Source: Letharia columbiana (lineage: Eukaryota > Ascomycota > Lecanoromycetes > Lecanorales > Parmeliaceae). From it: a stretch of 64,000 bases of DNA. The translations under genes were made by a program, and so were the position numbers. Where the stretch lies: positions 806,001 through 870,000 of the forward strand of contig NW_023501037.1 in NCBI RefSeq assembly GCF_014066305.1, written 5' to 3'. This document shows, piece after piece, positions 19,683 through 29,310 of the stretch. The first letter of the stretch is position 1. Each line of letters opens with the position of its first letter. The notes beneath the pieces were generated by a model, which was given only the letters and a program-made list of their open reading frames with translations, did no database searches and was not told where the DNA came from.

Positions 19683-20190
19683 GGTGCGATGGAAGGGCAA
19701 GCAAGAGTAGGCGTGATTTGCTATGGAGGAGCAGAAGCCCGATGTGCAAGGTTTGGCAGATGAGCGATTGCGAGTGTATACCTATGGTCCTAAAGTAAGA
19801 GCTGAACTCGATACCGTCATACTTTAATTTAGAACTCAACAGCAAGCGCCTTGACGCCGCCGGCTTCTACTCCGTGACCCGTGTAAACCTGGTCCTGGTG
19901 CCCGAGCGTTAACTTAGCTCAATGGATGGTCCGCCCCAACCTTTGCGAGCCTTACCACCACCACCACAGAGCACCACTGCAGCGTAGCAAGTCACAAAAT
20001 AGCATGCCTGAGTAGTCTTGTTGATTTACGCTCTAACAAATAGTGGCCCGTTGAATCGACTCGATCCATCCGCCTTGAAGCCTTTTTCTTTCCTCTCCAA
20101 TCATAAACGCCCCCCTACGGCGGACGAGGGCTGACACTACGACAAAACCAAACCCAATTTTTTTCTTTAATTTTTTTTTTCTTCCCGCGA
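19683..20190. other. gene-free stretch
   Basis: Downstream of the dehydrogenase. Short overlapping frames continue past the stop but carry no family features. I see nothing else until the repeat-rich segment at 20191. Confidence 0.55.
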
Positions 20191-20730
20191 CTTTGAAAAA
20201 ATATTTGAAGAGATTTCTTTAAGAAATATTTTAGAGAGATACTTTAGAGGATCCTTTAGAGGGTATATAAGGGGGATTTAAGAGATTATTCGAGGATATA
20301 CTTTTGAGGGTACTTTAGAGAGCACTTAGAGGGTTACTCGAGGGGTTTCTTAAAGATTTACTCGAGAAATCACTCGAGAAAATATTCGAAGTGCGAAAAG
20401 AAGTTTTCTTAAAAGAATTCGCGGGAAGTTCCGCGGAAAGTCCCGTAGAATTGTTTTTTTTTTTTTACGAAGAACTTTATAAAATATTCGATCGTAGTAT
20501 TAGTTGTTATCCGTCGTAAATACCCGGGAGAATACTCGAAAGAGTACCCGGAAGAGTACCCCAGAGAGTATCCTGAAGAGTACCCTGGAGAGTACCCGGA
20601 AGAGTACCCCGGAGAGTACCCGGAAGAGTACCCCGGAGAGTACCCGGAAGAATACCCCGGAGAGTACCCGGAGAGTATTCCGGAGAGTAGCCCCTAAAGA
20701 GTGCCTTAAAAAGTACCTCTCGAAGAGTTA
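20191..20730 (+). repeat. minisatellite: 24-bp GAGTACCCGGAA/GAGTACCCCGGA core with decayed flank
   Basis: From about 20515 to 20690 the unit GAGTACCCGGAAGAGTAC plus CCCGGA repeats several times; each 24-bp unit is two 12-bp halves. The upstream part (20200-20400) carries the same rhythm in a C-to-T form (GAGAGTACTTTAGAG, GAGATACTTTAGAGG). The array happens to keep one frame open, reading as STRKSTPE repeats, but there is no ATG and no gene context. Confidence 0.7.
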
Positions 20731-20997
20731 AGAATATTCTAAAAAGAATATTTTGAAGAGAGTTACTAGAAATCGCGAAGAAAAAAACGAAAAGAGAATT
20801 TTTTTTAGTTTTGTCGTAGTGTCAGCCGTCGTCCGCCGTACCCCCGCCCCTAACCCCCCAAATCCAATACTTCCCCCCTTCCTCTTTCTTTGCAAAAGGC
20901 CAATGACCCGACTGTGTGAGAAGAGACTCGTTTTAAGAACGCGACTTTTGCGATTGAGAAGAAAAAAAGGTCTGTGTTTGGCACCTGGATTGCGATA

Positions 20998-21177
20998 ATG
21001 AAACCTGCTCTGACTCTGGCATTATTCCTACATCCCACGTTAGGGAGCGGGATCTCATATCTTGGCAATAATGGTAGTAGATTGATCGTCTCGGCAGAAC
21101 ATGAAGATGTTGTTTACGATCTCACTTTGTGCTACAAATTTTCAGATCTGCTTAAGAAGAGGGATTGCGATGTTTAA
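20998..21177 (+). CDS. possible small secreted protein, 59 residues (doubtful)
   Basis: MKPALTLALFLHPTLGSG looks like a signal peptide, followed by about 40 residues with two Cys (LCYKFSDLLKKRDC). No family is recognised. The frame is short and lies just past the 3' end of the convergent MYB gene, where chance frames or the MYB 3' untranslated region are equally likely. Transcript evidence would be needed before calling it a gene. Confidence 0.15.
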   Translation: MKPALTLALFLHPTLGSGISYLGNNGSRLIVSAEHEDVVYDLTLCYKFSDLLKKRDCDV

Positions 21178-21244
21178 AGTGGCTTTTTCTGGTAGATCGC
21201 TTTATCGTTGAGTTGTGCTGTGTTGACAACAACGCGCCTAGCCT

Positions 21245-22593
21245 CTATTCCTGGCGCACAATCTTCATGTTAACAGCCGACTTTGACTCAAAGAGCATCT
21301 TGATGATGTTCGTCACCATCTGCGGCTGCACATCTTCGAGAATCAACGTGCTGCCATGTTTTTCCTGCTCCACTTCCACGCCCATCATCGCATCGTCGTT
21401 CTTCCGCGCGGGCGAAGGCAACGGTGTCATATCCCATTGCGGTCCCAGATCAAATGTCTGATTGTCCAACTGCAGAGGGTTGTCGTTCTGATTGAAGAAG
21501 GTGCCCGGGGTGCTGCTGAATAAGTCGTTGCCGTCTGGGGGATTAGGTAGGTTTGCAGGGAATTCATTCTCTGTAAAACGGAAAATTCCTGACGGGGCAG
21601 AGGGAGATACGTTCTGCGAAGAGAAGTAACACCCTGGTGTGGTGAGTGATAAGGCTGTGTGTGAGGGGAAATTAGATCCTGATGTGGTATGGGAAGGAGC
21701 CGAACGCGAGGGGATGTCGGTGCCGAAATCTACATCTTGATTACCTGCTTCGTTGTCATCTGAGAGGCTGTCTGTGAATTCGGAGCTTTCCATGTCGACC
21801 TCGAAAGGAGACGAGGCAGGCGCGGTACTATCATTAAAGGCCGTTTGAGGTGTAGAGAGATCAGATTGTTGACGTTTTCTGTTTATGGTGACAAATCTGT
21901 ATTGTAGGTACGAATGTTAGATAACTTCAAGGATGTATGTCTTCTCGTCTGACCTGTTTTTTAACTCAGTGGCCGATCGTCTAGGGAATTCCTTTTCGCC
22001 TATGGTCTTCCAAACGCGTCCGTAAGACGCCACAGCTGCAAACAGCCGGTTGTCATCTTCGGACACCCACTCGCTATGATTGAGGGTTGGATCTAAAGAA
22101 TGATTCCACCGCTTTGCACATTCTAAGTCGATTGTTGGTGAAAGTGCTTGATGTTCTATCCAGAGAAATACCTACGGTCTGCATTGCGAGTCTCTACGCT
22201 CTGAGCAACGTGTGTCCAGCTGTGTATTTAATCGTGAGCTATATCTACGTCACACCGTTTCATTCATGAGGACTTACCGGTATCCAAATTTCTTGACAGC
22301 ACTTTTCAATTTTTGATCTTCGGCATTGCTCCAGACGCCTTTCTTTATGTGCCCGGGTATTTTACTCCACCGCTTGCGGCAATCCTTGTTTGTTCGACCA
22401 GGAAGCTTTGCTGCTATGCGATTCCAATCGTTAAGGCTTCCCTGGCTCACTGCAAAGACCTCGCCATCAGTCCCTGACATCAAGAGATGAACTCCCCGGC
22501 AATATACTTACTCTGAAATGCTGCTTCCTGTCGGAGTACCTGGTCCTCTTCTTCTGTCCACCATCTACGGACCCGAGATGTAGTAGAGCTCAT
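21245..22593 (-). CDS. MYB-like DNA-binding protein with three SANT repeats, five exons
   Basis: Exons 22593-22512, 22449-22278, 22219-22176, 22122-21954 and 21896-21245 give 372 residues. All four introns are 53 to 62 bp with GT..AG ends and matching phases. Repeat 1 (about 10-60) has WTEEED, DWNRIA and CRKRW. Repeat 2 (about 68-115) has VWSNAEDQKL, RWTHVAQ and QCAKRWNHSLDP. Repeat 3 (about 118-155) has WVSEDDNRLF, VWKTIGE and LKNRF. Regularly spaced Trp residues in all three make this a bona fide MYB domain. The remaining 215 residues are Ser/Thr/Asn/Pro-rich with an acidic stretch (SDDNEAGNQDVDFG), consistent with an activation region. It is probably a nuclear transcription factor; whether it controls the neighbouring enzymes is unknown. 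The upstream ATG near 22602 is followed by a stop, so 22593 is used. Confidence 0.9.
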
Positions 22594-23734
22594 CTGATCA
22601 TCGTCCACCGTGAACAAACAGCTGATCACAGTTGAGATTGACCAGCCGGTCAGGGAAAGTCTACATTGCCAGACAGTAGTCTACATGCTACATTGTAGAT
22701 GCAACGTTCTGGCCGGCCGGATGTGAAGCCGAGATAGAAGCCTTCTCGTAGTGGTAAGTAGGACCGATGGTACGGTCGATTTAAGGCGTGAAACATGGGG
22801 CGGTGAGGAGAATCAGGGTGAACTCGCATGACGAAGAATTGCGAAGGATGTGATATCATCCGACTATTGCTTATCTTTCTTGGGGATTGCTTTCCAATTG
22901 TCAGCCCGCTCCGTTGGCGTGGGCGTGTGCATGCGTGTATGTGTGTGCCTATGCGGGGGAGCGCCCCTCTAGCCATGTGGTCTAGATTGGGGACTCGGCC
23001 TTTCGGCTTTGTTTGGTCAAGTACAAAGTGCCTGAAATAAATGCGTAGATTTGAGGGAAGCGGTGTCTAATCTTGCTTGTATCAGATGCATTCGCTGTTC
23101 TAGATCTCTATTGTCTATCGCAACCTTAAAGGGATAGCAGTAGCATTTGTCGAAAAGAACCGGATAACTGTAAGAGTGGTGGGGTCGCCTTCGTTCTCGC
23201 TATTATCGAGTTAACGCTCGATCTGACGCGTTCTGTTGTTCGATATTTCGTTCGTTGAGAACGTAATCGAAACGACTATCGATGTTGTAATCATCGATCG
23301 TAGTCACGCTCACTGAGAGCTAAGGGCAGAGGGTTCGTAGCCAGGGACCATGTACAGGTGAACCCGGAGCTGGCCTCGGTTGGCTAGTAGCACGAAAGGG
23401 AGGGCGGTGTGTACGTACGCAAAGTTCCCATGAATTGATTCCATGGCATACCCAGCAATAGGAAGTAAGAGCTAGATGATGACATGCATGTGGGCATCAT
23501 GGAGGGACGAAAGAGAGGGAACAGGCTTAAAGTAGGAACGATGAGTGCAATGGTAACATCATGAGGGGCAATGCATGCATGTCAGCAACGTTAGATGCAC
23601 TCGAGTCCGGTGCTCCTAAAGGAGTGACCGGCACGAATCACGATGCACGGCTGAAATCGAATCTTTACGGGAGCGGCAATGTAAAGTCTTTTGCCGAGTT
23701 ACAGTTGAGCAGGATACTGGCCGGAAAGGTATAG
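22594..23734. other. MYB upstream region and island edge
   Basis: No supported gene. A GT-rich run (GTGTGCATGCGTGTATGTGTG, about 22925-22945) and CG-rich words such as ATCGATCG near 23280-23300 are visible. Opposing frames at 22650-23040 show no family features. Composition changes abruptly to RIP-type AT-rich DNA near 23735. Confidence 0.55.
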
Positions 23735-24808
23735 GATTTTTTAGACTTAGAATTTTTCAACTTTTACTTCTTTTCTTTAAAAGTTTATATCTTTATAATC
23801 TATTTATAGAATCTTATAATTCTAAAGCTCTATAATAAGATTAATCTATTTTATATGAAACGATTTTAAAATACGATAAATTATATATAAATATCGAGTA
23901 AAATTAGAAATATCCTATATCTTTTAAGATAAATCTCGAAAATTACTCAAATTTCATATTATATATTATATCTTTTCGATCTCTACGTATAGAAAAGAAA
24001 TATATTCGATAAGGGTGAAGCTAGTATATATCGAATTTTTACCTCTTAAAAAACTCATAGAATATGCTAAACGTATTTATTTCATCTAAATAAACTTAGA
24101 CTAAGTCGAATAAATTATAGCTACTTTATTCGAGCTATTATATATATTAAGTATATATTATAAGTTTAAATCTATAATTAAATTTATAGAAAGTAATAGA
24201 TAAGTTTTTAATAAGCGATATTTAAAGTTCTTATCTTTAAAAAGTTATAAGACTAAACTATATAGTTATTATATTCTTAAAATAAGTAAACTACGCTCTA
24301 TAATTTAGAAAAAAATCTAAGAGATTTTAATAGAAAAAAAGAAAGTTATTTTAAATTTAAATAATATATATATATTCTTTTTTAATTAAAACTATCGAGT
24401 AAACTTTAATAAGCGATATTTAATTTTTTTATCTTTAAATAATTATAAGATTAAATTTAAGAATTCTTAAAGCGTTAAAAAGCGTTTAGTTATTATATTT
24501 ATAAAAAGTATACGTTAATATATATAGAGGTTTATATAGAGTATAAATAATAGTTAAATCGTCTTACGTCGAGAATAACTATTTTAAATAAATCTAAATA
24601 AAGATTTAAATAAATATATTTCTTATATCTTAGCGTAAGAAAACTCTTATATCTATAATATAGATTTAAAGTAAAATAATAGCTAGCTATATATAGATGT
24701 AAATAAATAAAATAAAAAGTATATAATAGCTCTAAAAGAGACGAAATCGAATAAAGAGCTATTAATAAATATAAAATAGATGACTATATAGCTCGTACTA
24801 AATATCTA
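23735..24808. repeat. start of second AT-rich RIP block
   Basis: CpA and TpG nearly vanish and no frame is open. The word TTAATAAGCGATATTTAA appears near 24209 and 24398 and is the inverse of a word repeated at 25718, 25918 and 29200, so fragments of one dispersed repeat lie here in opposite orientation. No protein relic is recognised. Confidence 0.6.
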
Positions 24809-25334
24809 CGTTGCGTAACGGGGCGGAGAACTCCGACGAGGTTTCGGGGGGGGTCGAGGTCGAGGTGAGGTTTTGGGTTGGAGTTTCGAGTTTCCTTAAA
24901 ACCCCGACCCCGCCCCGACCTGGAGCGAGGTTTCGGGGTATACCCCGTTGACTCGGTGAAATCTGAGTACCCCTAAGCGACCCCTAAGCGATCTCTCTAA
25001 ATTTTAATATTATATAATAGAAATAAGATAAAATAGAGTATAGAATATAATATCGTAATTTAAATTAGAGTATAAGATATAGATATTTAAAAAGATAATT
25101 ATAATATATATAAGATTATATTTATAAGATATTAGAGAAATATTATAGAGATATTATAAAGATAATAGTTTTAAGCTAATTTAATTAATAGACTTAGTAA
25201 GATAACGAAGTACCCTCGTTATCTCGATAGAAAAACTCTATTTTAATCTCACTCTACCCCGTTAAAATCTCGACTTAGAGCGAGATAGTATTAGATACTT
25301 AAAATCTCGCTTTATCTCGCCCCGTTACGTAGCG
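24809..25334. mobile_element. short hAT-like element, about 526 bp
   Basis: The left end CGTTGCGTAACGGGGCG and the right end (reverse complement CGCTACGTAACGGGGCG) are inverted repeats. ATATCTA precedes the left end (24802-24808) and recurs four bases after the right end (25339-25345), a possible 7-8 bp target duplication as in hAT elements. The first 180 bp are GC-rich and unmutated; the rest is RIP-type. No coding sequence is seen, so it is non-autonomous. Confidence 0.55.
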
Positions 25335-25369
25335 TAAGATATCTATCTTCTATTTCTTATAGAAGTATC

Positions 25370-25990
25370 GATAGAGTTATAAAATAGAGATATTAGTATA
25401 TATAATAGAATAAGATAGAGCTAAGCTTAAAAATCTTAAATTTATATATATAGCTAATTATTAATTTAGAGTTACTACGCTCTTTAATTAAATCGATTAA
25501 ATTATCGCGAATAAATAAATTAGCGTTCGTAATTATTAAAATCTTATTCTTTTATATCTCTCTTATTAAAAAAATAGATATACTTTATTTATAAATAGAA
25601 TAACCTTTTTATTTTCTATTAAATTTTTAAGATTTTTTTTTAAATTATAAATCGAATTCTAGTCTTTTAGATAAAGAAAGAACTTCTAAATTTAATTCTA
25701 TAATTATTAAAGCGTAAGAAATTTAAATATCGCTTATTAAAGTTCGCTCGATAGTTCTAATTAAAAAATAAGTGTATATTATTTAATTTTAAAATAACTT
25801 TTTACTTTCTATTAAAATTCTAAGATTTTTCATTTAAATTATAGAACGAAATATGAGTTTTTAAATAGAAAAGAATTTCTAAATTTAGTCTTATAGATAT
25901 TTAAAGATAAGAAATTCAAATATCGCTTATTAAAGATCGCTTACTAAAATTTACTCGATAGCTCTAATTATAAAAAAAATTATAAATTAA
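25370..25990 (+). repeat. dispersed repeat copy A (empty-site paralogue)
   Basis: The segment from AATAAGATAGAGCTAAGC through TTTAGAGTTACTACGCTC to the AAATATCGCTTATTAAAG words aligns with 26970-27045 joined to 28954-29280. It lacks the Fot1-type insertion at the TA near 25475. Part of its 3' portion is repeated again at 25800-25980. Confidence 0.65.
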
Positions 25991-26170
25991 ATTTATAGAT
26001 CTTTACTTATAGATAATAATATTAATAGTAATCGAAGCTACGAAGTTAATAGAAAAGAAAATTTATTTATTATTAATATTTTATTATTATTATAACTATA
26101 TTAATCGAATAGAAAATATATTTTATCTTATAATATATTAAGAATTACTTTATATTTATTTATTTAAGTA

Positions 26171-26518
26171 CGCTACGTAATAGAACGAGATAAGATAAGA
26201 TTTTAAATATCTAATATTATCTCGCTTCGAGACGAGATTTTAACGAGATCGGGTCGGGTTGAGATAGGGTTTTTCTATCGAGATAACGAAGTATCTTCGT
26301 TATCTTCGTTAAGTCTATTAATTAGATTAGCTCGAAGCTATTACTCTTATAACGTCTATTAATTAAATTAACTTAGAGCTACTATTCTCGTAACGCCCTT
26401 ATAATATCTTATATAATATTCTTTTAATTATCTTTCTAAGCACCTATATCTTACACCTTAATTTAAACTACGATATCGTATTCTACGTCTTATTTTATCC
26501 TTATTAAGAATCGCTTAA
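26171..26518 (-). mobile_element. inverted truncated copy of the hAT-like element
   Basis: Begins CGCTACGTAA and follows the reverse complement of 25334 back to about 24980. Shared blocks include CTATCGAGATAACGA and AGTCTATTAATTA. It lacks the GC-rich end and the second inverted repeat. It carries an extra internal duplication of the TCTATTAATTA..CTATT(A/C)TC block. Confidence 0.65.
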
Positions 26519-27045
26519 CTAATATAATATTATAAAAGCCTTTTATAGAAGTCTTTAATAAAGCCGTTTCTACTAGATCTAAGAGATTTAAAGAGCTTAA
26601 ATTAAATATATATTAGTATCTTTAAGTATTCTCTACTAAAGTAGATTTCTATATAGTAAGAATATATCTTCTTTTTATATTATAACTTAGTTTATAATAA
26701 TATAATAGTAATATTTTAATTACTTATAAGTATTAATAGTTTATATTTATAAGTAAATTTAATATCTTATTAATATTAATATTAATATTAACTTATATCT
26801 CTTTCTTTAAATAACGTTTTTTCTAGATTAATTTAGATTATATTATTATTAACTACTACGTTAAGCTAGCTTCTATTATCTTTTTAAATATTATAATTAC
26901 TATTATATTAGCTTTTAAAAATTTCTTATTTACTCTTTATTCTATTAATAATCTTATATATTAATATATATAAAAGAATAAGATAGAGTTAAACTAGAAA
27001 ATCTTAAATTTATATATATAGCTAATTACTAATTTAGAGTTATTA
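26519..27045 (+). repeat. AT-rich spacer ending in dispersed repeat copy B, left part
   Basis: The last 75 bp or so match copy A at 25395-25475 and end at the TA that was duplicated by the Fot1-type insertion. The remainder is AT-rich without recognised relics. Confidence 0.5.
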
Positions 27046-28953
27046 ATCGTAGTTCGACTATTCGCTTCGCTTATAGTAGTCTATAACTCAAAGACGTACT
27101 AGTCTTAAAGACGCGTTTTTTCGCGATTTAATATCCTATATTATAATCTACTATTATTCTACTATACTATATCTATATCTTATTCTAAGTAAGAGAAACT
27201 CGTTTAGAAGATTATTAATAAGTATAAGAATAATTATTTTTATAGCGCTATAGCGATTATAGAGTATTATAGTCTTAAATTACGATAAATATAAAGACGA
27301 CTTCGAAAATAAGCTTCTAGAAGTACTCGAATACTTATTTATATACGTTTTATTATAACTTAATTATAATCGCTATATAACTATATTAATCATTTAAATA
27401 ATATTAAATATTTACTTTAATTAAATTATATTTAGAGTATTACTAAGTATATTTTTAAAATTACTTTTAATTTATATTATTTCTCTAAATTACTCGATAA
27501 AGATTAGACTATATAATTTATAAAATAATACTCTAAATATTATAAATAAAAGTAAAAATCTCTTAATATCGAGTGTAAGAATATATATAATATTAAGAGT
27601 ATACGCGTAATATATAAGAAATTTCGACGAGGCTATAAAGAGAAGAATATATAATATTAGAATATTTGAAATATAAATAAAACTAGCTTTCGAATTAACT
27701 ATAGAATTATTTATTATATTATTACTTTAAATAAAAGTAAGTCTCTATAATTCGTAGATTTAGATAATCGTAATTATATTATATTTATAAAATATATTAG
27801 CGTCGAAAATTAAAGTATATCTTTATTCGTAATTCTAAAAGATATTTATATTCTATATAAATGAGATAAAAACGACTTATCTTCGAATACTATATTAACT
27901 ATTTTATTTATTAAATATTTAAATAATCGATTAATATATAACTAGCTACTATATTTTAATATATTTTCTTATTATCGTTAAGTGAGAGAATAAAGAATCT
28001 TAACTCTAGATAGCTTCGAATCTTATTATATTTATAAATTTCATATATTTATCTAATAATTAAAGATCGATTTATTTATATTTTTTTTATATTCTATATA
28101 TATTATATAGCTATTAGATATAAGATACTTTTAATTATTTAAATATTATTATACGAAGATTATAAATTTAATTATACGTTTTAAAAGTAGCGATTTTAAT
28201 AGACTTAACTTTCTTATAATATTTAATTAAATAAAAATTTAAATCTTTACGCCTAGTATTATATATTCGATCTTTTAAAAAACTAATTTTATACTCTATA
28301 ATTCTAAAGTAATACTTAAAAAAATTAGAAATCTAATACTTCGCGCTATAACTCTAGATAAATCTATATCTCTTATATTTACTAGAATCTCTTATAAAGC
28401 TAAAGACGTTATTAAATATAATTAATAATTTAAAGAACTACTTATTATTTAGACTTTTATTATTTTAAAAAGTATATAATAGTTATTAGCTTAATTTATA
28501 AAAGAATCTATTATTAATAGCTACTCGAGATAAATTATTAAGCGAGATATTAAGATTATTTATAAAGAGATCGTAGTTAAGCGAGTATATAAGATATTTT
28601 CTAAAATAATTATTTAGAAAAAAGAATAGATATTAGTAGATTAAATACGTAAATCTCTAATTATAATAAAAGAAATAATTATAGAAAAAGCGAAGAAGAC
28701 TCTAAAGCGAGTTATTTAAACTAAGAAAATTTAGTAAGAAAAGATTAATAAAGCTATTAAGACTTATATTTGAAAGTTAAATTATAATCTATAGAAGCTA
28801 GTATATATATATTAAGATATATTTATTAGAATTTAAGTTATAGAATAAGATCTATATAGAATTAGAAAGGAATAATAGATTTTCGCGTCTTTAAAACTAG
28901 TATATCTTTGAGTTAAGAACTACTATAAGCGGAGCGAATATTCGAACTACGAC
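27046..28953 (+). mobile_element. Fot1/pogo-type (Tc1-mariner) DNA transposon, RIP-inactivated
   Basis: The 1908-bp element is flanked by TA (27044-27045 and 28954-28955). Inverted ends of about 80 bp read (A/G)TCGTAGTTCGA.TATTCGC, then CTTATAGTAGT..., AACTCAAAGA and TAGT(C/T)TTAAAGACGCG. The plus strand retains a degraded DDE transposase: LTLDSFESHYIYKFHI (the relic of LDGHGSH..EF) near 28000-28045, LLDIRYF.LFKYYYTKI near 28110-28155, and an F(T).STI..F.KT..I.YNSKVI block near 28245-28315. That order is diagnostic of pogo/Fot1 transposases. Many stops make it dead. Confidence 0.85.
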
Positions 28954-29310
28954 TACGCTCTTTAATTAGATCCGCTAAGTTATCGCGAGTAAATAAATTA
29001 GTATTTATAACTATTAAAATCTCGCTCTCTCGCGCCTCTCTTATTAAATAATAGATATACGTTATTTATAATAGTAATAACTTTTTTATTTTCTATTAAA
29101 ATTTTAAATTTTTTTTTTTGAATTTTAAAACGCTATTTGAGCTTTTCGAAATTTTAAGAATTTTAAAAATTTGTCTTATAATCATTAAAGCGCAAGGAAT
29201 TCAAATATCGCTTATCAAAGTTCGCTCATCAAAGATCGCTCATCTATTTACTCGATAGCCCACCAGGCTCTAATTAAAAAAATGACTATGAATTTAATTT
29301 ATAGACCTTT
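28954..29310 (+). repeat. dispersed repeat copy B, right part
   Basis: Continues copy B after the Fot1-type insertion: TACGCTCTTTAATTAGATCC matches 25474 onward. It ends with the words AAATATCGCTTATCAAAG and CTCGATAGCCCACCAGGCTC, which keep CpA and are less mutated than copy A. Confidence 0.6.

Noticed and set aside
20504..20731. Frame encoding STRKSTPE repeats
   Set aside because: There is no ATG; the open frame is a by-product of the 24-bp minisatellite period.
23395..23425. AGGGCGGTGTGTACG, resembling the universal 3' end of small-subunit rRNA
   Set aside because: Only about 12 bases match and the surroundings are not rRNA-like; a chance match.
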